Positions 48,218 through 59,446 of a stretch of DNA of 64,000 bases are shown one piece after another. The stretch comes from Nilaparvata lugens. Lineage: Eukaryota > Arthropoda > Insecta > Hemiptera > Delphacidae. Where the stretch lies: contig NC_052517.1 in the NCBI RefSeq assembly GCF_014356525.2, forward strand, positions 2,424,742 through 2,488,741. The letters are read 5' to 3'. The position numbers and the translations under genes were made by a program. The notes beneath the pieces are model-generated. The model searched no databases and had not been told where the DNA came from. It saw nothing but the letters and a program-made list of their open reading frames with translations. Every line of letters begins with the position of its first letter. Positions within the stretch are counted from its first letter, which is position 1.

Positions 48218-49225
48218 GAGACTGTACTTGGCCTAGTTCATTAATACACATAGCCTAGTGCCGGTTGCACAAAAGTCGGTCAAGTTTTAATCTTGATTAA
48301 TTCAACGAGCACCAATCAGAGTAGCCATCTTATCGAAAAGGCCTTCTCGTGAAATTAATCACGGTTAAAATTTAACCGGCTTTTGTGCAACCGGGCCATA
48401 GGTAGTTGTTTATTAATAGACATTGGTCGTAATGCAGTGCTTATTTTGAATCATGTTACCTTGAAAATAATTTTATCCATGATTTCCATTAAACAGTCTT
48501 ATCTGTAATTGACCGAGTGAAGTGAGGTCTAAGATTCAAGTCGACGGTTTGGCATTTCTCTTATTGTTTATATGTTGTGCATTTAACCGTGTACCGGCGA
48601 AACGCGGTAATAGATTTTCATGGAATTTGACAGGTATGTTCTTTTTTAAATTGCGCGTCGACGTATATACAAGGTTTTTGGAAATTTTGAATTTCAAGGA
48701 TAATATAAAAGGAAAAAGGAGCCTCCTTCATACGCCAATACTAGAGTAAAAATCAGACTATAGAATTATTCATAATAAATCAGCTGACAAGTGATTACAC
48801 AGATGTGTGGAGAAGCCAGTCTATTGCTGTATTTCCATAAGGTCTATAGTTTCAATCAGGTACTTGTGGATGAGAATACTGCGTGAGGTCTACTTTTCAC
48901 AGAACTACTAGTTATTGATACTGTACTTAGCCTAGTTCATTAATACACATAGCATAGTGCCGGTTGCACAAAAGTCGGTCAAGTTTTAATCTTGATTAAT
49001 TCAACGAGCACCAATCAGAGTAGCCATCTTATCGAAAAGGCCTTCTCGTGAAATTAATCACGGTTAAAATTTAACCGGCTTTTGTGCAACCGGGCCATAG
49101 GTAGTTGTTTGTCTATGAATAGAGTTTTTTTAATAGACATTTGTCGCAATGCAGTGCTTATTTTGAATCATTTTAGCTTGAAAATGATTTTATCCATGAT
49201 TTTCATTAAACAGTCTAATCTGTAA
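48218..49225 (+). repeat. Duplicated block flanking a family C element
   Basis: GCCTAGTTCATTAATACACATAG and the following family E MITE (48261-48398; 48960-49097), then GTCGTAATGCAGTGCTTATT/GTCGCAATGCAGTGC, are present on both sides of the family C element at 48509-48911. Confidence 0.8.
48509..48911 (+). mobile_element. Family C Helitron-like element
   Basis: TTGACCGAGTGAAGTGAGG (A before) to AGAACTACTAG (T after), no target duplication. Confidence 0.72.
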
Positions 49226-49261
49226 TACCTGGTGTATTACATAATACTGTAATAAATGGTA

Positions 49262-49406
49262 TATTAAAGGAAAGAACTGGCTGATACAAGTACGGGATAG
49301 TGGAATTTTGTTTGACGCATCATCACGTCTCAACTACTCAACTGATTAACTTGACATTTTGCATATACATTCTTAATTCACCGAGGATGGTTATAGGCCT
49401 ATTTTC

Positions 49407-49445
<39 letters not shown>

Positions 49446-50980
49446 CTTTCTGTCCATAAAGTGACCATGCAGGGCATGCTCACAAGAGACAAGTCAGGAG
49501 AAAACATAAAAGCCAAAAAGGCAAAACCAGCAGCGGACATCACAGCGCCAGAAAAAGTCAAAAATATCTACTCACCAGTGCACTGTCACATTCAAAGAAT
49601 TCGTTAAGTGAGTAGAAAGGATTCTCCTGCAGGAAGTGCTTCAACCTTCGCTTTAGGGCAGCCACAGGTAGACTCCTCACTGAAATGGGCAGCTTATTTA
49701 TAATCTTTCCCGGCAGGTAGACCACACTGGATTGCGTCCTCCCCAACCTGCAGTATGGGAGATCCAGCCGTAATCTGTTACGAGTGTCGTACTCATGGGA
49801 GTCTCCCCTGACAGGCTGGACCTCCAGGTCACCAAATGCATTCACAGCAGATCTGAAAATATAAAGGCCATAAACAGTTAGAAGACCCTCTTGTATAAAC
49901 AGTGGGCGGCAATGGGCAAGGTGTTCAGCATTGCATAAGATTCTAAGTGCCCTCTTCTGCAAAAGCAGGACCCTCCTCACATGGGTGGAACTGCCCCAAA
50001 GTGTGATACCATAAGCCATCACACTCTGGAAGAAAGCAAAATAGCACATGCGTAGATAGGCCGCGGGAACGCACCTCTTCAGACCCTTCAGTAGGAACAG
50101 GATCCTGCTCAGCCTGCAACAGACACCTTGAATATGCTCCTCCCAGGAAAGTCTCCTATCCAACATAAAACCCAGGAGCTTTACCGGAGGACAATCGTGC
50201 TGCTTACCATTCTTGAGGCTGAAAACAATCGTCTGTGTCTTTTCTGCATTTAGGAGAAACCTGTTTGCAGAGAACCAGTCAGCCGCCATCTCCATGGACG
50301 CCTGCATTAGTGTGCTCACATCATCCAGACTCCTGCCAACATCCAGGAGGGAGGTGTCATCCGCATAACACACCACCATTCTGTCCCTAGAAAGAGCTAC
50401 ATCATTGATCATGAGCAAGAAAAGCAGAGGACCCAGAATTGAGCCTGCGGCACTCCACAATCCACACACCTCACCCGTGACAGGGCCCCGTTCGCCAAAA
50501 CGGCCTGCCTGCGGCCCTCCAGGTAGGAACGGAGAAGCTGCAAGGGACCACCAGTAATACCATACATGGAAAGCTTTGTTAGTAAAATCTCATGGTTGAG
50601 GGTATCAAAAGCCTTGCTGAGATCACAGAGGGTCAACCCAGCAAGGTCACCGCTCTCAAAGCTTTCAAAAATTTTTCTAACAATTAAATCTACAGCCCCA
50701 TCAGCCGACCTCCCCGACCTGAAACCAAACTGGGTGGCGGCAAACAGACCGTTCAGCTCACAAAACTCATACAATTGGCTAGCCATAACAATTTCCAGAA
50801 TCTTACTTAGTATAGGCAATATTGAGATGGGCCTATAATTATTGGGGTCCATTTTGCAACCCTTTTTGAGAATTGGCACAACTTTTGCCAGTTTCAATTC
50901 AGAGCAATTCTTCATGATTTTGATACCGTACGTCAAGTTTTAAAATAGATCCTTGCGGAGCACGGGCTACCTGCTAGTTT
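49262..50980. repeat. Family I repeat split by a LINE
   Basis: Left part 49262-49410 (AAGGAAAGAACTGGCTGATAC to GGTTATAGGCCTATTTTCAA); right part about 50928-50980 (GTCAAGTTTTAAAATAG, CTTGCGGAGCACGGGCTACC). Confidence 0.75.
49411..50936 (-). mobile_element. Non-LTR retrotransposon, 5'-truncated, with frameshifted reverse transcriptase
   Basis: The minus-strand reverse transcriptase is in two frames, 50409-50936 and 49558-50469. The first has NNYRPISILPILSKILE, QFGFRSGRSADGAVDLI and DLSKAFDTLNHEILLTKL; the second has GSILGPLLFLLMIND, the catalytic YADDTSLLD, and a C-terminal domain ending NPFYSLNEFFE. The frames meet at the GVPQGS motif, where one G appears to be missing at about 50440. No endonuclease domain: the copy begins within the RT. 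The 3' end carries a (TTA)n tail (plus-strand (AAT)n at 49411-49443). The clade is Jockey- or CR1-like; I cannot separate these by eye. Dead copy. Confidence 0.9.
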
Positions 50981-51500
50981 ATTTTTAAATAAATTATTGC
51001 ATTATGCCTTATCATAATAGATATAAAAATTTTATTCGCCCTGCATTTGATCGTTTTTTGGTAAGATTTTTCATTCCCGTTATTAAATATATCAAAAAAA
51101 TTATCACATCTCTTAAAACGCTTTAAAAAACAATTATTCGTTCTTGTTCTATTCTAAATAATTATAAGAAATTACTGAATTATTCCCTTTTCTAAAATCT
51201 ATTTTTTATTCAAAGTTCTTTACTAGATACTGTATTTTTTGCCTATTGACTTGGGTAGTTGTTTGTCTGTGAATATGTTTTTTTTTTCAATAAACTTCTA
51301 AATTTGATCGAGACTCAAAGCTTATTTCAGCTTAGAAATCATTTTATATTGGATTTTCTTGAAATAGCACACGTAAACAGCCTTATTTATCTATCTTCTT
51401 GAATCGTCATACATTGTGCCTGATCGTAATAAATATTAACATTTTATTCCCCATTCATTATGGCTGCCGTTGTGTTTGTCGGTTTTTGGTAACATTTTTC
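50981..51500. other. Intergenic, AT-rich
   Basis: TTCTTTATTC-type and TTTTTGGTAAGATTTTTCATT segments recur loosely at 51190 and 51485, but no gene or defined repeat is seen. Confidence 0.5.
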
Positions 51501-51689
51501 ATTTCAGTCAAATTATCAATAAATTCATTTCATAACCCTTGAAATGCTGTTGAAAAGTCAGTAATTTCTATTTCAAATTTCTAAAACGTATTTGGAACTA
51601 AAATTGCGTTTATTTCAAGCGTTCATGTATTGAATAATATTTTGAAATTTTCGGGATTTAATCAAATAAATATCAGGCCATATTGAAAT

Positions 51690-51704
51690 ATTCTAGAATC
51701 TTCG
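51690..51704 (+). promoter_or_regulatory. Heat-shock element, distal copy
   Basis: aTTCtaGAAtcTTCg: three perfect alternating nGAAn/nTTCn pentamers, the core binding site of heat-shock factor. TTC recurs again at 51706. Confidence 0.6.
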
Positions 51705-51920
51705 GTTCCTTTGTTCAGTCGGCAAGAATTCAATCAAATTATCAACTAATTATTTTTACATCCCTTGAAATGCTATTAAAAAATACAGTAATTCTTCCCA
51801 TCTCAAATTTCTAAAACGTATTTGGAACTCAAATTGCGTTTATTTCAAGCTTTCATGTATTGAATAATATTTTGACAGTTTCGGTATTTTAATCAAATAG
51901 ATATCAGGCCATCTTGAAAT

Positions 51921-51935
51921 ATTCTAGAACCTTCG
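51921..51935 (+). promoter_or_regulatory. Heat-shock element, proximal copy
   Basis: aTTCtaGAAccTTCg: same three-pentamer arrangement, about 240 bp upstream of the proposed start site at 52165. Confidence 0.65.
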
Positions 51936-51959
51936 GTTCCTCTGTTCAGTCGTCAAGAA

Positions 51960-52170
51960 TAATTTGGGTGAAAGCCGGCCAGCCATTGGCTGAGAAGCCC
52001 AGTTCACTTTGTTTGGAGCGCTGTGATTGGCTCACTGATTTGGGATGTAGAGACAAGATCGTGCAGGGTGCAGTCAGAGACGTGATAGCTTCGTGGTAAC
52101 TGGTCATCATATCGTGTCCTACTAATTTTCATTGATTAATATATTAAAATTACAGTTTATTATCAGTGCG
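51960..52170 (+). promoter_or_regulatory. Candidate core promoter with two CCAAT boxes
   Basis: Inverted CCAAT boxes at 51985-51989 (GCCATTGGCTG) and 52026-52030 (TGATTGGCTC), a TATATTAAA at 52140, and an arthropod initiator TATCAGTG whose A is 52165, 25 bp downstream. Together with the heat-shock elements this is a plausible stress-responsive promoter. Start site inferred, not observed. Confidence 0.5.
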
Positions 52171-52297
52171 TGTGTGAATTATGAAGCTATTTCAATGTTA
52201 TTATTAGTGGTGTAATTGTTTATCCGGCTGTGTGATAGTTTTGTGTAAAATTTTAATGTGAAGTATCAAGTGATGAGAACCCAAGGCCGTAACAGAG
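52165..52297 (+). other. Candidate first exon of an unrecognised transcript
   Basis: Begins at the proposed initiator and ends at donor GTAGGA (52298). Includes an ATG at 52273 followed by RTQGRNR in phase 1 at the donor. This could be a 5' UTR with a short upstream frame. Confidence 0.35.
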
Positions 52298-54298
52298 GTA
52301 GGATCTTGTTTTTCATCAATCATAACTTACACTCATCCAATTATTCGTGCTATTATTTGTGAAAAATAATTTTATTATCATTGATATTGATTGTAGATGG
52401 AATGTTTAGGTCATTTCTCATCATTCACTCATCCTATTATTAATAATCTAGTCATTAGGCTTTAGTACGATTTCAGAATGATTCGAGTTGTACAGAGAAT
52501 GGCGTGCTGGTATAGTTTATTTGCACTAGATCTCTCTATTACTAACTAAAAATACATTGAATAATGGCCAATTATTTGAGGTTTTTGATCTAAATTTGAA
52601 ATCTTATTGAGCTAGCTGCAAATAACTGGATCAGTTCAGGACAATTTCTCTTCGAAATATCTGAAATCGTACTCTTTGTTCAATTATAATATCAATTTAG
52701 CTGATATAGGGATTTTAATTGTGATTTTCATGGATATAGCTTAGTATTTTGGAGGTTTTATTAGATTTTTTAGGTTTTTGTGAGTTGAGGTTTTTCATGT
52801 TCTATTTATGCTGTCAGAATTTCTTCAGCATAACATCCGTATTTTAGATCCAACCAATACTGACAGCTTGTTTTGAATCTCATTTCAGTGTCGACGCCAT
52901 AACGTAGAAATGCGAATTTCGAATTTGAAGGTTCAATGCCACAGCCATACTGATAATAGTTTCACCTGTTGATGCTCGTCGAAGTTAGTTGGCTACTATT
53001 TATGAAATAATATCGATAGACTAGAATTCCGTATTTATTTATCAATTTTATAGTTTATATAATCAAATTTTCAATGCCTGTGTCATGAATTCCAAATAAA
53101 ATTGAAGGAATATCAGTTAAATAAATGTAGGTCAATTTAGTTCCGTCATGTTGGCAATATAGCTTTCTGCTCTCTGCCTGCAACCGTGTTCATGTTTTGT
53201 ATTGTCTACCTAGCTAGTCAAAACAACAGCTGTAGGATTTTAGTGAATATTTTAAAGTTTCCTTGATAATTATTGTAATTCTAAAAGTATATCTGTTCAA
53301 AATAACAATTTTTTAACATAATTTTATAGTTTCTAATAATTACGTGAATGCTCTATTAGTTCTACATTTATCTAAATACAAACGTAAGTGCTCTTGACTC
53401 TAGCAGAGTTCGTGTTCTGTCTCTTGTCTTGTCAAAAAACAACTGTTAGATTTCAGTGTTAATTTTTCAAAGTTTCCTTCATAATAATGAATTATTGTAA
53501 TTCTAAAGTATGCCTGTACAAAATAACAGTTTTTCAACATAATTTTATAGTTTCTAATTATGTGAATGTGCTAATAGTGTTATTTACTTATTTGATTACA
53601 AACGTAAGTGCTCTTGACTCTTGACAATGAACTGATTTGCTCAAAAGTTGACTGAATTTTCGTTCTATCTACATGTTAGTTAAAGTACATTATGAAATTC
53701 ACTGTTTATTATTGATATTCATTACATTTCAGATAGCTTTTGACTATTATTTCCTTTTTCTATCCATGCATTTTTACAAACGTTCAATAGCTGGTTAGCG
53801 GATAGATGATCGTATTCAACAAGTTATCCACTTGATTCTTGTTTAGTTTTCATTCAAATCTAATACCTCTTGAATAATCAAATATTAGAATTGAAGCTCT
53901 TGTGTTTAAATAGGTTCAATTTAGTTTTATAAATTTTATCCAATTCTTTGAAGTTTTTAATGTTGAACGAGTAGCTTATTGGTTAATCTAACCTATTAAA
54001 TTGCATTGTTTAGGTCTTTATGTTGGTGCCCGTACATTGCAATAATACTTTGGGAGTGTTGCATTGCTAATCCTATATCTCAGTTTAAATTACTAGACCT
54101 ATAAAATTTTATTCCGATTCACGGATAATTTATTCATAATTTGTGGTGTAAATAGGTTTTATAATTGTGATTAATTTCGGTGTTATTTTGAGATCCTATT
54201 TGAAGTTCTGCGTTACTGTACAGTTCTGCGTCTCTCAGTTCTAATTTCTAATAAATTGAGTCTACCACTGATTTCTTATTTCGATTTGAGGATAATGT

Positions 54299-54797
54299 CA
54301 TAGAGAAACAATAGTGTAAGTAGATATCCCATAATATAGGTCGTTTATGTCGCAACTTTTAATGTTATCTCAATTCGATTACTATCGATTATTGTTGATT
54401 TTTACTGTTTGGCCGGGTGAGAGTGTATGAACGGCACAATATGAGAGACTAACAGCGTCAAGCTTCACGGGAAAGAAATACGTGAACTATCGGCTTGAGA
54501 TTATTATTATTATTACACTTTGGTTGGATTGTATTGTCATGTTGAGCTTTGTTTGATTTATGTATATGTATTTATGAGTGTGGAATAAATAAATTTGAAT
54601 TTGAGATACTATAACAAGCCGATAGTCCATGTAGTTCTTTCCCGTGAAGCTTTATGACGCTGGTAGTCTCTCATATTGTGCCGTTCATATACTTTTACCC
54701 AGTCAAAACAGTAATAATCGGCTTGAGATAACAGTAAAAGTTGCGATATATACGCCCTATACCATGGGATATCTACTTACGCTATTATTTCTCTATG
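54299..54797. mobile_element. Family B foldback element with insertion, TSD ATAATGT
   Basis: ATAATGT at 54292-54298 and 54798-54804. About 110 bp from 54500, including TTATTATTATTATTACACTT and AATAAATAAATTTG, interrupts it and looks like a LINE-type 3' end. Confidence 0.85.
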
Positions 54798-55127
54798 ATA
54801 ATGTATTCATAATTTATGGATAATAGTAAGTTCAATATTTATTTACTTTTCGTTGTTTATTCTATTGAAGTATTACAAATAGGAATTGTTCGATCAATGC
54901 AAAATGTAATTATTATTGATTAATTCTCCCACATATTATTCTGATAATTTAGCTGATCTAATTTCATACCACATAGAACTGTCGGTGAAAATATTTTGAT
55001 TAGCAAAAACTTTTCTTGTGTTTTGTTATATTCCCATTAGAAATAATGAAAAAAATATTTCCAATGAACCGAACGCGGATATGAAGGAATCTAGCTCGAG
55101 TAATTCTATGGTTATGTCGTATTTTCA

Positions 55128-55930
55128 CTTTCCTTGCCCCATTACCATACGTAAGGAAAGTATTGCTTTCCGAAAAAAATAATGTACCCCAATTTCTAAA
55201 TTTCTATACGTTTCGAGGTCCCCTGATTCCAAAAAAGTAGTTTTTGGGTATTGGTCTGTATGTATGTGTGTGTGTGTGTATGAGCGTCTGTGTACACGAT
55301 ATCTCATCTCCCAATTAACAGAATGACTTGAAATTTGGAACTTAAGGTCCTTCCCCTATAAGGATCCGACACGAACAATTTCGATCAAATGAAATTCAAG
55401 ATGGCGGCTAAAATGGCGAAAATGTTGTCAAAAACAGGGTTTTTCGCGATTTTCTCGAAAATGGCTCCAACGATTTTGATCAAATTCATACCTAAAATAG
55501 TCATTGTTAAGCTCTATCAACTGCCACAAGTCCCATATCTGTAGAAATTTCAGGAGCTCCGCCCCATCTAGATAAAGTTTGATTTTAGATTTCCAATTAT
55601 CAGGCTTCAGATACAATTTAAACAAAAAAATCCAAATGGAAAAGATTGAGCATGAAAATTTCTATAGTTAATGTTCAGTAACATTTTCACCTAAAATTTA
55701 AAATAAGCTCGAAATTCGAGAAAATGTTATTATTTCAATTGCATACTGTTGGCAACTGTTGATTCACTATGAAGAGATAGCAGACCTCGTGTGTCTGCAG
55801 CGTTATTGTCCTGTCACCAGCTGGCTTAGATCTTTGCAAAGTAGACTTGAGATGCGCGGGAACACTAGCGTCAGGTGATAAATTTTCATAACGGCAAGGA
55901 AAGTTGTGTGAGTGCGCCATACCAGATTTT
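55128..55930 (+). repeat. Family D repeat
   Basis: CTTTCCTTGCCCCATTACC to GTTGTGTGAGTGCGCCATACC; short (GT)n at 55263-55280. Confidence 0.8.
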
Positions 55931-56169
55931 TCAAATTGTAAAGCTTCTATGAAAGGTAGTATTTCAAACTGTAATAGCCCATATACTTTTAATGATAGCT
56001 CAAGTTTCTTGATCCATGAAGAAACCATGGAATAACCACCATCTTTAATTCTGCCAGAATAAGTTTATATTGATTCATTCAAGTTATAACGCTTGTATCT
56101 TTCACTGATGCGCTGTCAAATTACTTTGGTTCAAATTCATTACTTGCAACTGTGTTTCGTTTATTTATC

Positions 56170-56540
56170 ACAAGCAGATAACCCGTGTGTACTGCAAGTG
56201 TCTAATTAAAAACTTGACAAACCGAAAACTTGACCCAGTGAAATCTTGAAGAATTCAAAATTGACCAATAATCATCCTCGATAAATTACAAATTTGAACC
56301 TATAATCATCCTCGATAAATTACGAATTTGAGTTCCGGTTGCACAAAATCCGGTTAAATTTTTATCGTCATTAATTCCACGTAAACCAATCACGATTAAA
56401 TTTCAACCGGCTTTTGTGCAACTGGGTCTATATATATGCCAAATTTCAAGTTAATCAGTTGAGTAGTTGAAACGTGATGATGCGTCATTCGTGAATTTCC
56501 TATCCCCTACCTGTATAAGCCAGTTCTTTCCATTAATGTA
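56170..56540 (-). repeat. Family I repeat, reverse, with family E MITE
   Basis: Starts AGCAGATAACCCGTGTGTACTGC and ends CTGTATAAGCCAGTTCTTTCC. A degenerate E element sits at about 56333-56430, and ATAATCATCCTCGATAAATTAC is duplicated next to it. Confidence 0.75.
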
Positions 56541-56562
56541 TAGTTCGATATAGATAATCAAC

Positions 56563-56618
56563 CTGCGCACAAGCTTTGGAATTATGTCGATGTCATCCTC
56601 AGCCAAGATCGCCTTATT
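56563..56618 (-). other. Candidate small minus-strand exon
   Basis: Minus-strand acceptor TTTATTTCAG, then NKAILAEDDIDIIPKLVR, then donor GTTGAT. Short sequences resembling it in part (CGCACAAGCC...CATCATCAGCCAAAA) occur at 43200 and 43450, so it may instead be an old repeat. Unrecognised protein. Confidence 0.25.
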
Positions 56619-56810
56619 CTGAAATAAAATTAAAATATTTAAATATTTATAAATAAAATATTTATAAAATATTTGAAATTTTTAAAAAATGTGAACCGTA
56701 TTTATACAACTTGAAAATTGTTTCTACATGATTTATTGCCGGCTTGATAATTTCAAATGCGTTTGGGAATTTTGTGAGATTTGAATTTGTGTTTTTGTGT
56801 TATGTTGTAG

Positions 56811-56901
56811 GTGCGTCAGTCAGCAACGCATCGATTGGAGTTTGGCTACTGATTCACTCCTGTCATGGACCACAGCAAACAAGTATGGCGGCACTTGACA
56901 G
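56811..56901 (+). other. Candidate exon of the unrecognised transcript
   Basis: Acceptor TTATGTTGTAG, donor GTGCGT at 56902. The frame set by the ATG at 52273 stays open (ASVSNASIGVWLLIHSCHG onward) and leaves in phase 2; a second frame starts at an internal ATG (MDHSKQVWRHLT). Confidence 0.35.
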
Positions 56902-57335
56902 GTGCGTCTTGTAACTTATCTCACTATTTAACTATCTTATTTCCACTATTGATTCTGTGTTATGTATTGTCTGGAATTGATTAAAATGTTTTGTAAGTGT
57001 ACGAAAATGCTTGAGAGGCTAGGCCTTCTATTCTAGCTCAACACAATGCGGTTATGTGTAGATAATTGTGCTATTTAGTTTCAATCCAAAATAATGAAAC
57101 AATGCTGAGATATATCATAAGATAATAACACACTCTCCCTGTGCAGCTATCAATAACATTTTATATTTCATTTAATTGGAGAATAATAAAAAAATAATTA
57201 CACATCTTGTGATGTGTCATGGGTTTTTTGTTGTGTGACGGGCGCTCGGTGCTGTCGTTGGACGGTTGACCGCTTTTTGGTCAACACCACCAGTTTTTTA
57301 ATTTTCTCACGAAATGGCTTGTCGATTGTTTTGAT

Positions 57336-57700
57336 CTATAGTGAGGTCCACGTTATAATGGCAGTGTTTGTTTAGCAATGGTATTGCTATCCTTGTCTAT
57401 CATTCAACAAAGCGGATAGCGCTATCTCTTTCTCGCTTTGTTTTGTTGCCAGATCGTCTTTTAACAATGTAGAATTAATAATTAATTAACAAAATATCTC
57501 ATCTTAATTATGAAATGATTGAATAATATAATTTCTTGCTTAATAAAATATAATCGGCTATTTTAGACGAGAATAAACCGTTGATATCAAATCAATGAAC
57601 CTGTATCAGCTACCGCCTATAGAAGGCATTGACATGATAGAGGATCGGCAACGTTTTTCTCCATCTTTCTCCACTGCCATTATAACGTGGACCTCACTAT
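57336..57700. mobile_element. Family A long copy with inverted ends
   Basis: TATAGTGAGGTCCACGTTATAATGG to CATTATAACGTGGACCTCAC; about 365 bp, the best-preserved long form, with AGCTACCGCCTATAGAAGGC inside. Confidence 0.8.
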
Positions 57701-57829
57701 AGATCACAGATTATGCGCTTGTGTTCGCATATTGTTGAATATGATATGGAGCAAATTTGAGTTGATATTTTGAGAAGAAAATATTTCATCATAATTATGA
57801 AATGATTGTAAATAGTTATTTGTGCAACT

Positions 57830-58230
57830 AGTGCGCAAAGTGACACTTGCTGCACCGAAAGAACGTTTACGCCCGAGCCGTAGGCGAGGGCGGAATGTTT
57901 CTTGAGTGCAGCAGAGGAACTTTGCGCACGTATTCCAAATTAAATTTTTTCTACAGTTACCATTGAATATGAAAAGTGGGTAATTATGGGTAAAATTCCC
58001 TGAAATCCATCAAATGTTTTTCTGTGTAATTTTATTATTAATAAAAACCTTAATTTATTTAAAATGGAATAATAATAATTGAATTATAATGATTAGTAAT
58101 TCAATTGAAAATTTATGTGACTGCTTGAAGGGGGTTTATGTTATGTAAGCATTGTAATGACTATAATGAAGGCACATAATGGCAAGGCAACGCTGTTCTC
58201 CACTGCCATTCATTATAACGTGGGCCTCAC
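57830..58230. other. Intergenic or intronic, repeat fragments
   Basis: GCCCGAGCCGTAGGCGAGGGCG at about 57872 is a palindromic block like that at 32590. 58200-58225 holds a lone family A terminus. Confidence 0.4.
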
Positions 58231-58637
58231 TATGAGTATTACCAACTTAATTTTGATTTTGCTGCACTGTTGCTCCATATAACCTACTAAGTATTTTGCG
58301 TTGCCATGTTGCAAATCTGGAGTGCAGAAAAATTTTTCCCGCACTAGAGCGGAAAAGTGATTCTTTGCGTTCTGTAATCAGTGCAGCAATGGCCACTTTC
58401 CAACGTAACTGTAGGAAAAATGTGATTTCTTGCTTAAAATGTCGTTGGACGGGTGACCTCTTTTTGGTCAACACCACCAGTTTTAAAATTTTCTCACGAG
58501 ATGGCTTGTCCATTGTTTTGATCTATCAGAACAGTTTATATCTTCCAATTATCATAACTTCTTTCAGCAGAAAAATGAATGTTTAGTGATATTATAGTTT
58601 ATTGTTCGATATTTTTTAGGTTTGATAATTATTCTCC

Positions 58638-59085
58638 TTGATTAAATACAAGTTAAAAATGGAATGTCTAGTAGGTGTCCAGTGCAATTACCATTTAACT
58701 TTGAAAAGCTTTGTTGAATTTGGAAAGAGGTTATTTAATAAACTGCCTGCTCATATTAAAGAATGTGATATTAATAGTTTTAAGGTTTCTGTTAGAAAGA
58801 TTCTAATTGACTGCTGTCCATATGCTTATGAGGATTTGTGGTGATGTCTGCGTATTTTCTTATTCTGTGATATACCTGTTGCTTAATGATAAAAATGATA
58901 AAATTGATAAAAATGTTCCTTATATTATATAGAATTTGCTTATCTTTGTCTTATTTTTGTATATATTACGATGTGACTGTGATGACTATTAACGTTTATT
59001 GTTAAATTTTAGAATTTTTTTATTGAATTGTTGACTTTGTCTTGCATTTTTGTTTAAGTGTTCTGACAATAAATGAATCTTGAAG
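58638..59085 (+). mobile_element. LINE 3' fragment (C-terminal RT remnant)
   Basis: The frame 58660-58844 ends with SFVEFGKRLFNKLPAHIKE and CDINSFKVSVRKILIDCCPY, which resembles the extreme C-terminus of Jockey/CR1-type reverse transcriptases (compare KIINKLPISVRSL and LKRRLKHFL in the copy at 49558). A 3' UTR of about 230 bp ends with AATAAATGAATCTTG. It is followed by three 36-bp repeats of GCAAATTTTCATAGATAAA (59085-59180). Confidence 0.6.
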
Positions 59086-59184
59086 GCAAATTTTCATAGA
59101 TAAATTAATTATTCATAGGCAAATTTTCATAGATAAATTAATTATTCATAGGCAAATTTTCATAGATAAAAATTGTATTTATAG

Positions 59185-59362
59185 GTATGGACCAACAAAT
59201 TGGTGGAGGAGATACTTGACACGAGGTCTGCAATGTATTGATGAAACCAGATTGCTGGAGGTTGAGATACATGGATGCTGATTTATGAGCTGCCATCTTG
59301 ATGTGACCTGAGTCATAGACGACCAGAGCAGAGCCTTCACGTGTGCTCCTTGACAACAGCTG
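59185..59362 (+). other. Candidate exon of the unrecognised transcript
   Basis: Acceptor TTTATAG, donor GTGAGT at 59363. The frame continuing from 56901 reads YGPTNWWRRYLTRGLQ then stops at about 59283; the other frames also stop. It therefore ends a short peptide of about 70 residues or is untranslated. Confidence 0.35.
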
Positions 59363-59446
59363 GTGAGTCTTGTAACAAATACCTCTCTACATTTGAATTG
59401 TATTCAGCTCTATTGACTTCAAATGTTTCCTGTAGGCCTTGCAGCT

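Larger units (their letters stand above)
51507..51960 (+). repeat. Tandem duplication of about 228 bp containing a heat-shock element
   Basis: Both units contain TCTAAAACGTATTTGGAACT, AAATTGCGTTTATTTCAAGC, TTCATGTATTGAATAATATTTTG and ATATCAGGCCAT, ending with TTCTAGAA(T/C)CTTCGGTTCC and TGTTCAGTCG. Confidence 0.9.
52300..56810 (+). other. Intron-like stretch following the candidate first exon
   Basis: AT-rich, relatively repeat-poor until 54299. Contains a diverged tandem duplication of about 220 bp (about 53183-53405 and 53410-53630, sharing AAACGTAAGTGCTCTTGACTC and CATAATTTTATAGTTTCTAA). Confidence 0.4.
57250..58525. repeat. Duplicated GGTCAACACCACCAG segment, one copy hit by family A
   Basis: GTCGTTGGACGGTTGACCGC through GGCTTGTCGATTGTTTTGATC at 57259-57335 recurs at 58441-58525. 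Family A (57336-57700) sits directly after the GATC in the first copy. Confidence 0.7.

Noticed and set aside
48522..48749. 75-codon frame, with a similar one at 46780-47004
   Set aside because: Both lie in family C elements; the shared peptide reflects the repeat, not a gene.
50566..50838. Plus-strand frame of 90 codons
   Set aside because: Antisense shadow of the LINE reverse transcriptase.
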